Shown here: piece after piece, positions 1 to 7,423 of the stretch
How positions within the stretch are numbered: position 1 is the stretch's first letter
Layout of the letters: the number at the start of each line of letters is the position of its first letter
Notes under the pieces: model-generated
What the model was told of the DNA's origin: nothing
Databases searched by the model: none
What the model saw: the letters and a program-made list of their open reading frames with translations, nothing else
Program-made: the position numbers and the translations under genes
Assembly: GCA_937902905.1 (NCBI GenBank)
Contig: CALELW010000270.1
Coordinates: 1-29,295 of the forward strand
Source: an uncultured Clostridium sp.
Lineage (GTDB): Bacteria > Bacillota > Clostridia > Lachnospirales > Lachnospiraceae
Direction: 5' to 3'
Length of the DNA stretch: 29,295 nucleotides

Positions 1-1
1 T

Positions 2-2335
2 ATTGGCAGAGAAAAGTTTTTGGAACGTGCATGGGCATGGAAAGATAAATTTGGCGGACGAATTGTATCGCAGCTTAAGAAAATGGGCTCTTCCTGTGAT
101 TGGGACAGAGAGCGTTTTACGATGGATGAGGGCTGTAATAAAGCAGTCAAGGAAGTATTTGTAAATCTTTATAATAAAGGTTTGATTTATCGTGGGGAGC
201 GAATTATCAACTGGTGTCCACACTGCCTGACTTCGATTTCCGATGCGGAAGTAGAGTATGAAGACCAGAAAGGACATTTTTGGCATCTGCGCTATGCGTT
301 TGCGGATGGAAGCGGTTATATCAATTTGGCTACAACACGTCCGGAGACACTTCTTGGTGATACAGCAGTAGCCGTGAATCCGAATGATGAGCGATATAAA
401 GATTTGGTTGGCAAAAAACTGATTCTGCCTCTGGTACATCGTGAAATTCCGTTGATTGCTGATGATTATGTAGATATGGAATTTGGTACCGGTGTCGTAA
501 AAATCACGCCGGCACATGACCCGAATGACTTTGAGGTTGGACTGCGTCATGACCTGCCAATTATTAATGTGATGACAGACGATGCTAAAATCGTGGATGA
601 ATATGAGAAGTATGCGGGCATGGATCGATATGAAGCAAGAAAAGCCATTGTAGAAGATTTGGAAAAAGAGGGCGCTCTTGTAAAAATTGAGGACCACGAT
701 CATAACGTAGGAACTTGTTACCGTTGTGGAACAACAGTGGAGCCGCGTGTATCCAAACAGTGGTTTGTAAAAATGAAACCACTTGCCGGTCCGGCGATTG
801 ATGCGGTAAAAGAAGGAAAAACAAAATTTGTTCCGGAGCATTTTAATAAAACGTATTTCCACTGGCTTGAGAATATCCGCGACTGGTGTATTTCCCGTCA
901 GCTTTGGTGGGGACACCAGATTCCGGCATTTTACTGTGATGACTGCGGTGAATTGGTAGTAACAAAAGAAAATAGTGCAGTATGTCCGAAATGCGGCAAG
1001 CCGATGCGTCAGGATCCGGATACACTGGATACCTGGTTTAGTTCAGCCCTTTGGCCATTTTCAACACTTGGATGGCCGGATAAGACGGAGGAGATGGATT
1101 ATTTCTATCCGACGAACACATTGGTAACCGGTTATGATATCATTCCGTTCTGGGTTATGCGAATGATGTTCAGCGGACTTGAGCACACAGGAGAAGTTCC
1201 GTTTGATACGGTGCTGATTCATGGACTTGTGCGCGATTCCCAAGGTAGAAAAATGAGTAAATCACTTGGCAACGGAATTGACCCGCTTGAAGTTATTGAT
1301 AAATATGGTGCCGATGCGCTGCGTCTGACGCTGGTAACCGGAAATGCACCGGGAAATGATATGCGTTTTTATTGGGAGCGTGTTGAGGCAAGCCGTAATT
1401 TTGCCAATAAAGTATGGAATGCTTCCCGTTTCATTATGATGAATTTTGCCCAGAATGAAGATGTGGATTATGAAAATGTAACCGCAGATGAATTGACACA
1501 GGCAGATAAGTGGATTCTTTCCAAGGTGAATACACTTGCCAAGGATGTCACTGCATTGATGGATTCCTTTGACTTGGGAATTGCCGTTCAGAAAATTTAT
1601 GATTTCATTTGGGAAGAATTCTGCGACTGGTATATTGAAATGGTAAAACCACGTTTGTACAATGATGCAGACGAAACAAAAGCAGCAGCTTTGTACACAT
1701 TGAAAACCGTTTTAATTGATGCACTGAAATTACTGCATCCGTATATGCCGTTTATCACAGAGGAAATTTATTGTACACTTATGGGTGATGAAGAAATTTC
1801 TATCATGGTAAGTGAATGGCCAAAATATAAAGAGAGCCGTAATTTTGCTGAGGATGAGGCAAAAGTTGAGCGGATTAAAGAAGCAGTAAAAGGCATCCGA
1901 AACATCCGCGGTGAGATGAATGTGCCACCAAGCAAAAAAGCATCGGTTATTGTTGTTTCAGAAAAAGAAGAAGTGTTAAAAATCTTCGAGGAAAATAAAG
2001 TATTTTTTGCAACGCTCGGTCTTGCCAGCGATGTGACACTGCAGTCAACGAAAGAAAACATTGGTGAAGATGCGGTTTCTGTTGTTATTGCGGATGGAAC
2101 CATTTATATTCCGTTTGCAGAATTGGTTGACATTGACAAAGAAATTGAGCGCCTGAAGAAAGAAGAAAAGAAACTTACCGGCGAAATCAAACGCTGTGAA
2201 GGTATGCTTGGCAATCCGAATTTCGTAAACAAAGCACCGGAGAAAAAGATTGCTGAGGAAAGAGAAAAATTAGAGAAATATAAGGGAATGATGGAACAGG
2301 TTAAGGAGCGTTTGGCGCATTTTACAAAAGCGTGA
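2..2335 (+). CDS. valS: Valine--tRNA ligase, 5'-truncated by the window edge
   Basis: Class I aminoacyl-tRNA synthetase that charges tRNA-Val in the cytoplasm. The frame is open from base 2, so the real start lies outside the window; the visible 777 codons compare with about 880 in the family. The N-terminal HIGH motif is therefore missing here. What is seen: the CP1 editing domain (TTRPETLLGDTAV and GTGVVKITPAHDPNDFEVG), the catalytic segment ENIRDWCISRQLWWGHQIP, zinc-type Cys pairs (CDDCG and CPKCG), and KMSKS at 1250-1264. An anticodon-binding domain follows, then the lysine/glutamate-rich C-terminal coiled-coil arm typical of ValS. Stop is TGA at 2333-2335. No convincing terminator hairpin follows. 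Confidence 0.97.
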   Translation: MGREKFLERAWAWKDKFGGRIVSQLKKMGSSCDWDRERFTMDEGCNKAVKEVFVNLYNKGLIYRGERIINWCPHCLTSISDAEVEYEDQKGHFWHLRYAFADGSGYINLATTRPETLLGDTAVAVNPNDERYKDLVGKKLILPLVHREIPLIADDYVDMEFGTGVVKITPAHDPNDFEVGLRHDLPIINVMTDDAKIVDEYEKYAGMDRYEARKAIVEDLEKEGALVKIEDHDHNVGTCYRCGTTVEPRVSKQWFVKMKPLAGPAIDAVKEGKTKFVPEHFNKTYFHWLENIRDWCISRQLWWGHQIPAFYCDDCGELVVTKENSAVCPKCGKPMRQDPDTLDTWFSSALWPFSTLGWPDKTEEMDYFYPTNTLVTGYDIIPFWVMRMMFSGLEHTGEVPFDTVLIHGLVRDSQGRKMSKSLGNGIDPLEVIDKYGADALRLTLVTGNAPGNDMRFYWERVEASRNFANKVWNASRFIMMNFAQNEDVDYENVTADELTQADKWILSKVNTLAKDVTALMDSFDLGIAVQKIYDFIWEEFCDWYIEMVKPRLYNDADETKAAALYTLKTVLIDALKLLHPYMPFITEEIYCTLMGDEEISIMVSEWPKYKESRNFAEDEAKVERIKEAVKGIRNIRGEMNVPPSKKASVIVVSEKEEVLKIFEENKVFFATLGLASDVTLQSTKENIGEDAVSVVIADGTIYIPFAELVDIDKEIERLKKEEKKLTGEIKRCEGMLGNPNFVNKAPEKKIAEEREKLEKYKGMMEQVKERLAHFTKA

Positions 2336-2388
2336 CGTAATTTGTTAAAGAAACTTATGTTTTGTCGAAGGATTCTCGTATTTCCTAC

Positions 2389-2417
2389 TTGCTTTTTTTA
2401 CTCAAAATAGGTATTAT
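2389..2417 (+). promoter_or_regulatory. Predicted sigma-A promoter for the small ORF / TPR pair
   Basis: TTGCTT (2389-2394), a 17-base spacer and TATTAT (2412-2417). It sits in the gap after valS, about 50 bases before the first start codon at 2469. It is assigned by consensus match only. Confidence 0.5.
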
Positions 2418-2468
2418 GAATACCAAAGGGAATACATGACAGTGAAAGAGCAAATAGGAGGTACGAGA

Positions 2469-2612
2469 ATGCTTAATTTTGAGGAAGAACTTGAAAAATT
2501 TCAGCCGAGCATGGACATCGAGAAAGTCGAAGATGTTGTTTATCATAATAATTTAGCAGATGTGACAGATATTGTAAAAGAATTGATACAGGATGCCAAA
2601 GGAACATTGTGA
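2469..2612 (+). CDS. Small acidic conserved-looking protein, 47 aa, unknown function
   Basis: ATG at 2469 follows a strong AGGAGGT ribosome binding site (2456-2462) with a six-base spacer. The product begins MLNFEEELEKFQPS and ends IQDAKGTL. It is acidic, has no signal peptide or membrane segment, and is probably helical. Its TGA stop (2610-2612) shares a base with a possible ATG at 2612 of the next gene, so the two are probably translationally coupled. I do not recognise a domain. The location between a promoter and the TPR gene, the near-perfect ribosome binding site and the coupling make it a real gene rather than chance. It may be a partner of the TPR protein, but that is inference. Confidence 0.7.
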   Translation: MLNFEEELEKFQPSMDIEKVEDVVYHNNLADVTDIVKELIQDAKGTL

Positions 2613-2638
2613 TGAAAAACAGGAAGGGGTTATCAAAG

Positions 2639-4021
2639 ATGAGATGTCCAAGATGCGACGCTAATGTGAGCGACACAGCGACACTCTGCACATTTTGCGG
2701 TCAGAATCTTTCGGTGATTCATTATATTCGCAGAGTATCCAATACTTATTATAATCTGGGATTGGAAAAGGCGAAAGTGCGTGACTTATCAGGTGCGATT
2801 GTTGTTTTGAAAAAAAGTTTAGAGTTTAATAAGAAAAATACCAACGCAAGAAATCTCCTTGGGTTGATTTATTATGAGATGGGTGAGACCGTAGCAGCTT
2901 TGAGCGAGTGGGTATTGAGTAAATACCTGCAGGCCGATGACAATGCAGCGGATTACTATATTAATACGATTCAGAAGAATCAGACGGCACTGGATGCGAC
3001 AAATCAAACGATTAAAAAGTACAATTCTGCTTTGGCGGCAGCGCAGGCAGGAAATGATGATTTGGCAATTATCCAATTAAAAAAAGTAGTGAGTCTGAAT
3101 CCGCATTTTGTGTGTGCACAGCAGCTGCTTGCGTTATTGTATATTCATGACAAAGACTATCATAAAGCAGCAAAATGCTTAAATCGCGCCAGACGAATTG
3201 ACTTTAATAATACGACAACACTGCGATATATGCAGGAAGTTGGTGACTTGGCTGCTTCCTCAGAGAAAGAGTTAGTGAAAAAGCCGTCAAAGAAAGATCC
3301 TCTTTCGAATGTAACCCCGGTGGGCACTTACAAGGAAGAAAAGCGGTCGTTAATGCCGGTTATCTATGTGATTATCGGTGCCATTGTCGGACTTGCCGTA
3401 GCATTTGTTCTGCTTTGGCCGACGATGAAAAACAGCGGAAGTGGAGAAGGCTCACATATTTCAGATACAAATGACCAGTTAGCCGTGCAATCTTCCCAGA
3501 TTTCCGGATTGAAAAAAGAGAAAGAACTTTTGCAGGAACAGGTTGACAAACTGCAAAAACAGATAAAGGATGCGGATTCGTCCGCACAGAAACAGACGGC
3601 AAGTTATGAAAAGCTATTGACAGGAGTCAAGGCTTATCTTGCGGATGATAAGATTCAGGCAGCAATTGCCGTGGCGGACTGTAAAAAATCCGATTTTGGA
3701 AGCAGTGAAGCAAAAGAAATTTACACAACCATTCATACCGTGACGGATGCACAGATTCAAGCCCTTTTAAATGAAGGAAAGCGTACGGCGTATACGTCTT
3801 ATGATGGAGCGATTGCAATTTACCGCAATGTGCTGAAACTGAAGCCAAAACATCAGGATGCGATGTACCAGATTGGTTATTGTTATCAGAAAAAGCAGGA
3901 TAACAAAAAAGCAAAGAAATGGTATCAAAAAGCAATTAAGGTAGATCCAAACAGTGCAATTGCGAATAAAGCAAATAACTATTTGCAGCAGATTGAGCAG
4001 CAAGGTACACAAGGACAATAA
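2639..4021 (+). CDS. Zinc-ribbon and TPR membrane protein
   Basis: The 460-aa product starts with a zinc ribbon (C3, C6, C17, C20). Tetratricopeptide-like repeats follow (about 35-100 and 130-200), then a basic linker, one transmembrane helix (about 239-260), a coiled coil (about 285-315) and C-terminal TPRs (about 375-455, including a YDGAIAIYRNVLKLKPKH unit). I chose ATG 2639 because AGGAAGGGG (2621-2629) precedes it and it puts the zinc ribbon at the N-terminus. An upstream ATG at 2612 in the same frame would add nine residues and overlaps the stop of the 47-aa gene. TPRs are protein-interaction scaffolds. With one helix, the two TPR regions should lie on opposite sides of the membrane. 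Function is unknown. Transcription ends at the terminator at 4042-4075. Confidence 0.85.
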   Translation: MRCPRCDANVSDTATLCTFCGQNLSVIHYIRRVSNTYYNLGLEKAKVRDLSGAIVVLKKSLEFNKKNTNARNLLGLIYYEMGETVAALSEWVLSKYLQADDNAADYYINTIQKNQTALDATNQTIKKYNSALAAAQAGNDDLAIIQLKKVVSLNPHFVCAQQLLALLYIHDKDYHKAAKCLNRARRIDFNNTTTLRYMQEVGDLAASSEKELVKKPSKKDPLSNVTPVGTYKEEKRSLMPVIYVIIGAIVGLAVAFVLLWPTMKNSGSGEGSHISDTNDQLAVQSSQISGLKKEKELLQEQVDKLQKQIKDADSSAQKQTASYEKLLTGVKAYLADDKIQAAIAVADCKKSDFGSSEAKEIYTTIHTVTDAQIQALLNEGKRTAYTSYDGAIAIYRNVLKLKPKHQDAMYQIGYCYQKKQDNKKAKKWYQKAIKVDPNSAIANKANNYLQQIEQQGTQGQ

Positions 4022-4037
4022 GAATAAAAGAACGAAT
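4012..4037 (+). promoter_or_regulatory. Possible sigma-H-type promoter for the spoIIA operon
   Basis: AGGACAA (4012-4018), 12 bases, then AACGAAT (4031-4037), compared with the sigma-H pattern RnAGGAwWW-n11-12-RnnGAAT known from Bacillus spoIIA. One position of the AGGAwWW core (C for w) and the upstream R do not match. It overlaps the end of the TPR gene and would start transcription inside the left arm of the following terminator. Confidence 0.35.
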
Positions 4038-4041
4038 GAGA

Positions 4042-4075
4042 AGACCTATAGAAGAAAATTTCTATGGGTCTTTTT
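4042..4075 (+). terminator. Intrinsic terminator after the TPR gene
   Basis: An 11-bp stem (4042-4052 with 4061-4071, one G.U pair), an eight-base loop and a run of five T at 4071-4075. It lies 20 bases after the stop of the TPR gene and 31 bases before the spoIIAA start. Confidence 0.88.
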
Positions 4076-4106
4076 CAAATGATTAAAAAAGGAAGGAAAG
4101 AAAAAA

Positions 4107-4436
4107 ATGGAGCAATTTTCAATGGAGCGAACGGGCTCCCAGCTTGTGTTACACATTTGTGAGGAATTGGATCATCATACAGCAGGACAAATCAGTAAAG
4201 TAGTGGATTTACAAATAGAGAAGGGAAATGTCAGAACATTAATATTTGATTTTTCGGGCATAACTTTTATGGACAGCTCAGGAATTGGTATGGTAATGGG
4301 AAGACACCGCAAAATGAATTTTTTAGGAGGAAGAACTTTTGTGACCGGAATTGGAGATAATGTTGACCGCATTTTCAAAATGTCGGGGCTTTATCGGATT
4401 ATTCCCAAATATCAGGAAAGGACGGAAGTTTTATAA
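4107..4436 (+). CDS. spoIIAA: Anti-sigma-F factor antagonist SpoIIAA
   Basis: A 109-aa STAS-domain protein. In the forespore, unphosphorylated SpoIIAA binds SpoIIAB and releases sigma-F. The product shows the conserved GELDHHTA-like segment (EELDHHTAGQI, about 19-29) and the FMDSSGIG motif. Ser57 corresponds to the Ser58 of Bacillus subtilis that SpoIIAB phosphorylates and SpoIIE dephosphorylates. The start ATG follows GGAAGGAAAG. The stop codon TAA (4434-4436) overlaps the next ATG by one base, which is typical of the coupled spoIIA operon. Confidence 0.96.
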   Translation: MEQFSMERTGSQLVLHICEELDHHTAGQISKVVDLQIEKGNVRTLIFDFSGITFMDSSGIGMVMGRHRKMNFLGGRTFVTGIGDNVDRIFKMSGLYRIIPKYQERTEVL

Positions 4437-4873
4437 TGGAAAAAACGGAGATTATGTTTGAATTTGACAGTAATTCGGAAAATGAAAGTCTGGCGCGGAC
4501 GGTTGTTGCCGCATTTTTAGCAAGGCTTGACCCGACCTTAGAAGAACTTGGTGATGTCAAGACAGCAGTTTCCGAGGCGGTTACAAATGCCATCATTCAC
4601 GGATATGATGGCAAACCGGGGAAGGTTAAGATACATAGCTGGATTGAGGAAAATACCATATGGATTGAAGTGGCGGACCAAGGTGTTGGAATCGGTGACG
4701 TAAATCGTGCCATGGAACCGTTGTTTACGACCAGACCGGAAATGGAACGCTCCGGAATGGGCTTTGCTTTCATGGAAGCTTTCATGGATGAGCTGCATGT
4801 GGAGTCACAGGTGGGGCAGGGAACAACGATTCGTATGAAGAAAAAAATTTATAGTTCATTTATTTTGTCATAA
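4436..4873 (+). CDS. spoIIAB: Anti-sigma-F factor / serine kinase SpoIIAB
   Basis: A 145-aa GHKL-fold kinase that holds sigma-F inactive and phosphorylates SpoIIAA. Visible ATP-site boxes are the N box (EAVTNAIIHGYDG, with E47 and N51), the G1 box (DQGVGIG, starting D81) and the G2 box (SGMGFAFME, about 106-114). Arg21 in the LARTVVAAF segment is in the position of the Bacillus residue that contacts SpoIIAA and sigma-F. It overlaps spoIIAA by one base and is followed 12 bases later by sigF, whose ribosome binding site AAGGGAG overlaps this stop codon. Length matches the family. Confidence 0.96.
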   Translation: MEKTEIMFEFDSNSENESLARTVVAAFLARLDPTLEELGDVKTAVSEAVTNAIIHGYDGKPGKVKIHSWIEENTIWIEVADQGVGIGDVNRAMEPLFTTRPEMERSGMGFAFMEAFMDELHVESQVGQGTTIRMKKKIYSSFILS

Positions 4874-4885
4874 GGGAGTCTGCCA

Positions 4886-5614
4886 ATGGAAACCATAGAA
4901 CTGATTAAACGTTCACGAGCAGGGGATAAATTGGCAAGAGAACAAGTGATTAAGGCGAATATGCCGTTGGTATACAGTATCGTGAAGCGATTTGCGGGAA
5001 GAGGATATGATGCCGAAGATTTGAGTCAGATTGGTGCAATTGGTTTGATTAAAGCAGTCGATAATTTCAATGTAAATTTTGAAGTGAAATTTTCCACTTA
5101 TGCAGTGCCGGTAATTAGCGGTGAAATCAAGCGATTTTTACGCGATGACGGAATGGTCAAAGTCAGCCGGACATTAAAGGAAAATGGAATACGGATTAAG
5201 CGCGCAGCTGAAATGTTAGCCATTCAATTGGGGCGTGATGCGACGTTAGAGGAACTAAGCGCAGCAACAGAATTGGCAAGAGAAGATATCGTAATGGCAC
5301 TTGAAGCCGGCAGCGAAGTGGAGTCTCTGCATAAAACGGTATTTCAAAAAGAAGGAAGCGAAATTCTTCTTATGGACAAAATTCCATCGGAAAAAAATGA
5401 ATCGGAGCTTATTGTTAATCAAATCTTGTTAGAACAGCTTTTAGGCGAGCTCGGAGAAAAAGAGAGAAAATTGATTGAACTACGTTATTTTGAAGATAAA
5501 ACACAAACACAGACCGCAAAATTGTTGGATATGAGTCAGGTACAGGTCAGTCGTTTGGAAAAGAAAATTATTGGCTCGATGAGGAAACATTTTGTATGTC
5601 GCAGTCATGAATAA
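4886..5614 (+). CDS. sigF: Forespore-specific RNA polymerase sigma-F factor
   Basis: A 242-aa sigma-70 family factor (SpoIIAC). Region 2 is clear (DLSQIGAIGLIKAVDNF at 45-61, then FSTYAVPVISGEIKRFLRDD). Region 3 follows at about 93-145. A region 4 helix-turn-helix lies at about 185-235 (LIELRYFEDKTQTQTAKLLDMSQVQVSRLE in outline). Gene order after spoIIAA and spoIIAB identifies it as sigma-F rather than sigma-G or sigma-B. Ribosome binding site AAGGGAG is at 4872-4878, eight bases before ATG. Confidence 0.96.
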   Translation: METIELIKRSRAGDKLAREQVIKANMPLVYSIVKRFAGRGYDAEDLSQIGAIGLIKAVDNFNVNFEVKFSTYAVPVISGEIKRFLRDDGMVKVSRTLKENGIRIKRAAEMLAIQLGRDATLEELSAATELAREDIVMALEAGSEVESLHKTVFQKEGSEILLMDKIPSEKNESELIVNQILLEQLLGELGEKERKLIELRYFEDKTQTQTAKLLDMSQVQVSRLEKKIIGSMRKHFVCRSHE

Positions 5615-5658
5615 AAATATAGAAAATGGCAATGGTAATACCGAAAGGAAGTGTTTGC

Positions 5659-5814
5659 ATGAAAAAAGCAGGTATTTGTACCATTGTCATTCTTGTATTT
5701 GCGGCATTGGCGGTCTGGATTTACCGCTCGGGAAATCACGATGAGAAAACACCGGTACAAGGAAAGGGAACATTGGTGAAGGAGTATAAAGAATGGAAGA
5801 GATACTATATGTAA
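5659..5814 (+). CDS. Small single-pass membrane peptide, 51 aa, between sigF and spoVAA
   Basis: Begins MKKAGICTIVILVFAALAVW, giving one hydrophobic segment (about 4-21), then a charged tail ending KEYKEWKRYYM. ATG 5659 follows AAAGGAAG (5644-5651). The same frame also has an ATG at 5626, but no good ribosome binding site precedes it. The 3' end overlaps the start of spoVAA by 22 bases in another frame, and the spoVAA ribosome binding site (5779-5784) lies inside it, so the two are likely coupled. There is no equivalent gene in the Bacillus spoIIA-spoVA region as I know it. Function unknown; a forespore membrane role is inferred from position only. Confidence 0.55.
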   Translation: MKKAGICTIVILVFAALAVWIYRSGNHDEKTPVQGKGTLVKEYKEWKRYYM

Positions 5815-6431
5815 AAATTGAGCAGAATATTCCGATTGCAAAGCGTCAGATTACATTTCATGATTTGGCAACGCTGCATTGTACCAATAAAAAGATTGTT
5901 CAGGAATTAAATCAAATGACATTTTATACGCTGCCCGCTCATGGTCCGCAAAAAACGATGTTCACGATTGCGAAAGTATATGAGGTGATTCATCAGAAAT
6001 ATCCGAATTTAAAAATTGAAAATTTGGGCGAACGTGATTTTGTTATTGATTATGAAAATCCGGATGAAAAGGAGAAACAGAAAAAGTGGGAATATGTGCG
6101 GACTATTTTTGTTTCTTTTATCGTTTTTATGGGAGCAGCTTTTACTATTATGACATTTAACGAGGATGTCAGTGTTGCGGATGTCTTTGACAAAGTATAC
6201 CGTCTGGTGCTGGGGCAGGAAAAACAAGGCGGTTCCATCATTGAGATTTGTTATGCTATTGGCCTGCCGGTGGGAATCCTCGTTTTTTATAATCATTTCC
6301 GCAGGAGAAAAATTAAGGATGACCCGACACCGATTCAGGTTGAAATGCACACATATGAGGAGCAGGTAAACAAAACACTGATTGCGGCAGCATCAAGGGA
6401 GGGAAAAACGATTGACAGTGATTCAGTATAG
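5793..6431 (+). CDS. spoVAA: Stage V sporulation protein AA
   Basis: A 212-aa protein, close to the roughly 206 aa of Bacillus SpoVAA. It has a soluble N-terminal region (1-98) and two membrane segments (about 102-122 and 149-168), followed by a cytoplasmic-looking tail. SpoVA proteins form the forespore inner-membrane apparatus that moves calcium-dipicolinate. AAGGAG (5779-5784) lies eight bases before ATG. The 3' end overlaps spoVAB by 20 bases. Identification rests on overall sequence character and on the order sigF - spoVAA - spoVAB - spoVAC. Confidence 0.9.
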   Translation: MEEILYVKIEQNIPIAKRQITFHDLATLHCTNKKIVQELNQMTFYTLPAHGPQKTMFTIAKVYEVIHQKYPNLKIENLGERDFVIDYENPDEKEKQKKWEYVRTIFVSFIVFMGAAFTIMTFNEDVSVADVFDKVYRLVLGQEKQGGSIIEICYAIGLPVGILVFYNHFRRRKIKDDPTPIQVEMHTYEEQVNKTLIAAASREGKTIDSDSV

Positions 6432-6831
6432 TGTACTCATTCTGATTGGTTTGGCGAGCGGTTTTGCTGTCGCATCGGGAATATTTGCATTTATTACGAT
6501 GCTTGGCATTATACCGAGACTGGCGGCAAGGACGAAAACGGCAAATCATGTGGTGTGGTATGAAACGATGATTATAGCGGGCGGTGCATTGGGAAATATT
6601 TGGATTGTATTTGAATTTCCGATTCCGCTGACTTCGATTTTTTTTGCGGTTTATGGGCTTTTTTCGGGGGTATATGTTGGCTGTCTGGTAATGGCACTGG
6701 CAGAAATGCTGCGGGTAATTCCGATTTTAGTGAACCGTCTGCAAATTAAAGAAGCGTTTTATCTTATTCCGCTTGCAATTGCAATTGGGAAAATAACAGG
6801 AACTTTATTTCAATATTTTTATCAAGGCTAA
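6412..6831 (+). CDS. spoVAB: Stage V sporulation protein AB
   Basis: A 139-aa polytopic membrane protein. I place the start at TTG 6412 because AAGGGAGGG (6395-6403) is eight bases upstream and the product then begins MTVIQYSVLILIGLASG, matching the usual SpoVAB N-terminus. A TTG at 6382 would add ten residues without support, and GTG 6418 is a possible alternative. The segment GFAVASGIFAFITMLGIIPR is characteristic of the family. About four hydrophobic segments fill the length. It overlaps spoVAA by 20 bases and its stop overlaps the ribosome binding site of spoVAC. Confidence 0.9.
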   Translation: MTVIQYSVLILIGLASGFAVASGIFAFITMLGIIPRLAARTKTANHVVWYETMIIAGGALGNIWIVFEFPIPLTSIFFAVYGLFSGVYVGCLVMALAEMLRVIPILVNRLQIKEAFYLIPLAIAIGKITGTLFQYFYQG

Positions 6832-6842
6832 AGGAGCAGAAA

Positions 6843-7334
6843 ATGAATCAGGATAATATCGACATTCAAGAGGTTTTACAGGAAAAGGAACAGAAAAAGA
6901 AGGATGAAAAGTATAATGCTTATGTAAAAAATCACACGCCCAAAAAGAGTTGGTGCATCAATTTACTGAAAGCATATGCGATTGGAGGATTTATTTGTGT
7001 CGTAGGACAGGCTCTTTCGAATGCTTATATGAGTTTGGGGATGGAAAAAGAAACAGCGGGATTATATACGACATTATCGCTGATTTTTCTCAGTGTGCTG
7101 TTTACCGGTTTGAATTTATATCAGAAGCTCGCCAATTTTGCAGGTGCAGGAACGATTGTACCGATTACAGGATTTGCCAATTCAGTAGCTGCACCGGCGA
7201 TTGAATTTAAGGAAGAAGGATGGGTATTTGGCGTTGGATGTAAAATTTTCACGATTGCCGGACCGGTTATTTTGTATGGCGTGTTTTGCAGCTGGGTGCT
7301 TGGTGTGATCTATTGGTTTGGAACGATTCTCTGA
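6843..7334 (+). CDS. spoVAC: Stage V sporulation protein AC
   Basis: A 163-aa membrane protein of the SpoVAC/SpoVAEB family; Bacillus SpoVAC acts as a mechanosensitive dipicolinate channel. Signature segments are visible: ANFAGAGTIVPITGFANSVA (98-117), the ETAG near 70-73, and an EGWVFGVG segment (125-132). A charged N-terminal region (1-36) precedes the first helix. Ribosome binding site AAGGAG is at 6831-6836. It is the last sporulation gene here: no spoVAD or spoVAE follows. No terminator is visible between its stop and the next promoter. Confidence 0.93.
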   Translation: MNQDNIDIQEVLQEKEQKKKDEKYNAYVKNHTPKKSWCINLLKAYAIGGFICVVGQALSNAYMSLGMEKETAGLYTTLSLIFLSVLFTGLNLYQKLANFAGAGTIVPITGFANSVAAPAIEFKEEGWVFGVGCKIFTIAGPVILYGVFCSWVLGVIYWFGTIL

Positions 7335-7354
7335 CAGAAGAATTAAATTAGACC

Positions 7355-7383
7355 TTGACAGTTTTTGTCATTTGTTGTAGCAT
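7355..7383 (+). promoter_or_regulatory. Predicted sigma-A promoter of the exported-protein operon
   Basis: TTGACA (7355-7360), a 17-base spacer and TAGCAT (7378-7383), 40 bases before the Big2 gene. It is the only good promoter I see before the six closely spaced genes up to 18013. A small hairpin GACA-GTTTT-TGTC (7357-7369) overlaps it. Confidence 0.6.
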
Positions 7384-7423
7384 AACACGTGGAATAATTA
7401 GCCAAAATAGGGGGAAATAAAAA

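Noticed and set aside
585..2103. Several open frames of 60-111 codons on the minus strand inside valS
   Set aside because: They lie opposite a strongly conserved gene, lack ribosome binding sites and show no recognisable domain; they are shadows of the valS frame.
5500..5658. Sigma-G type promoter ahead of the spoVA genes
   Set aside because: I looked for GnATR and CATnnTA at proper spacing and found no pair I could support; spoVA may be read from the sigF transcript or from a promoter I cannot see.
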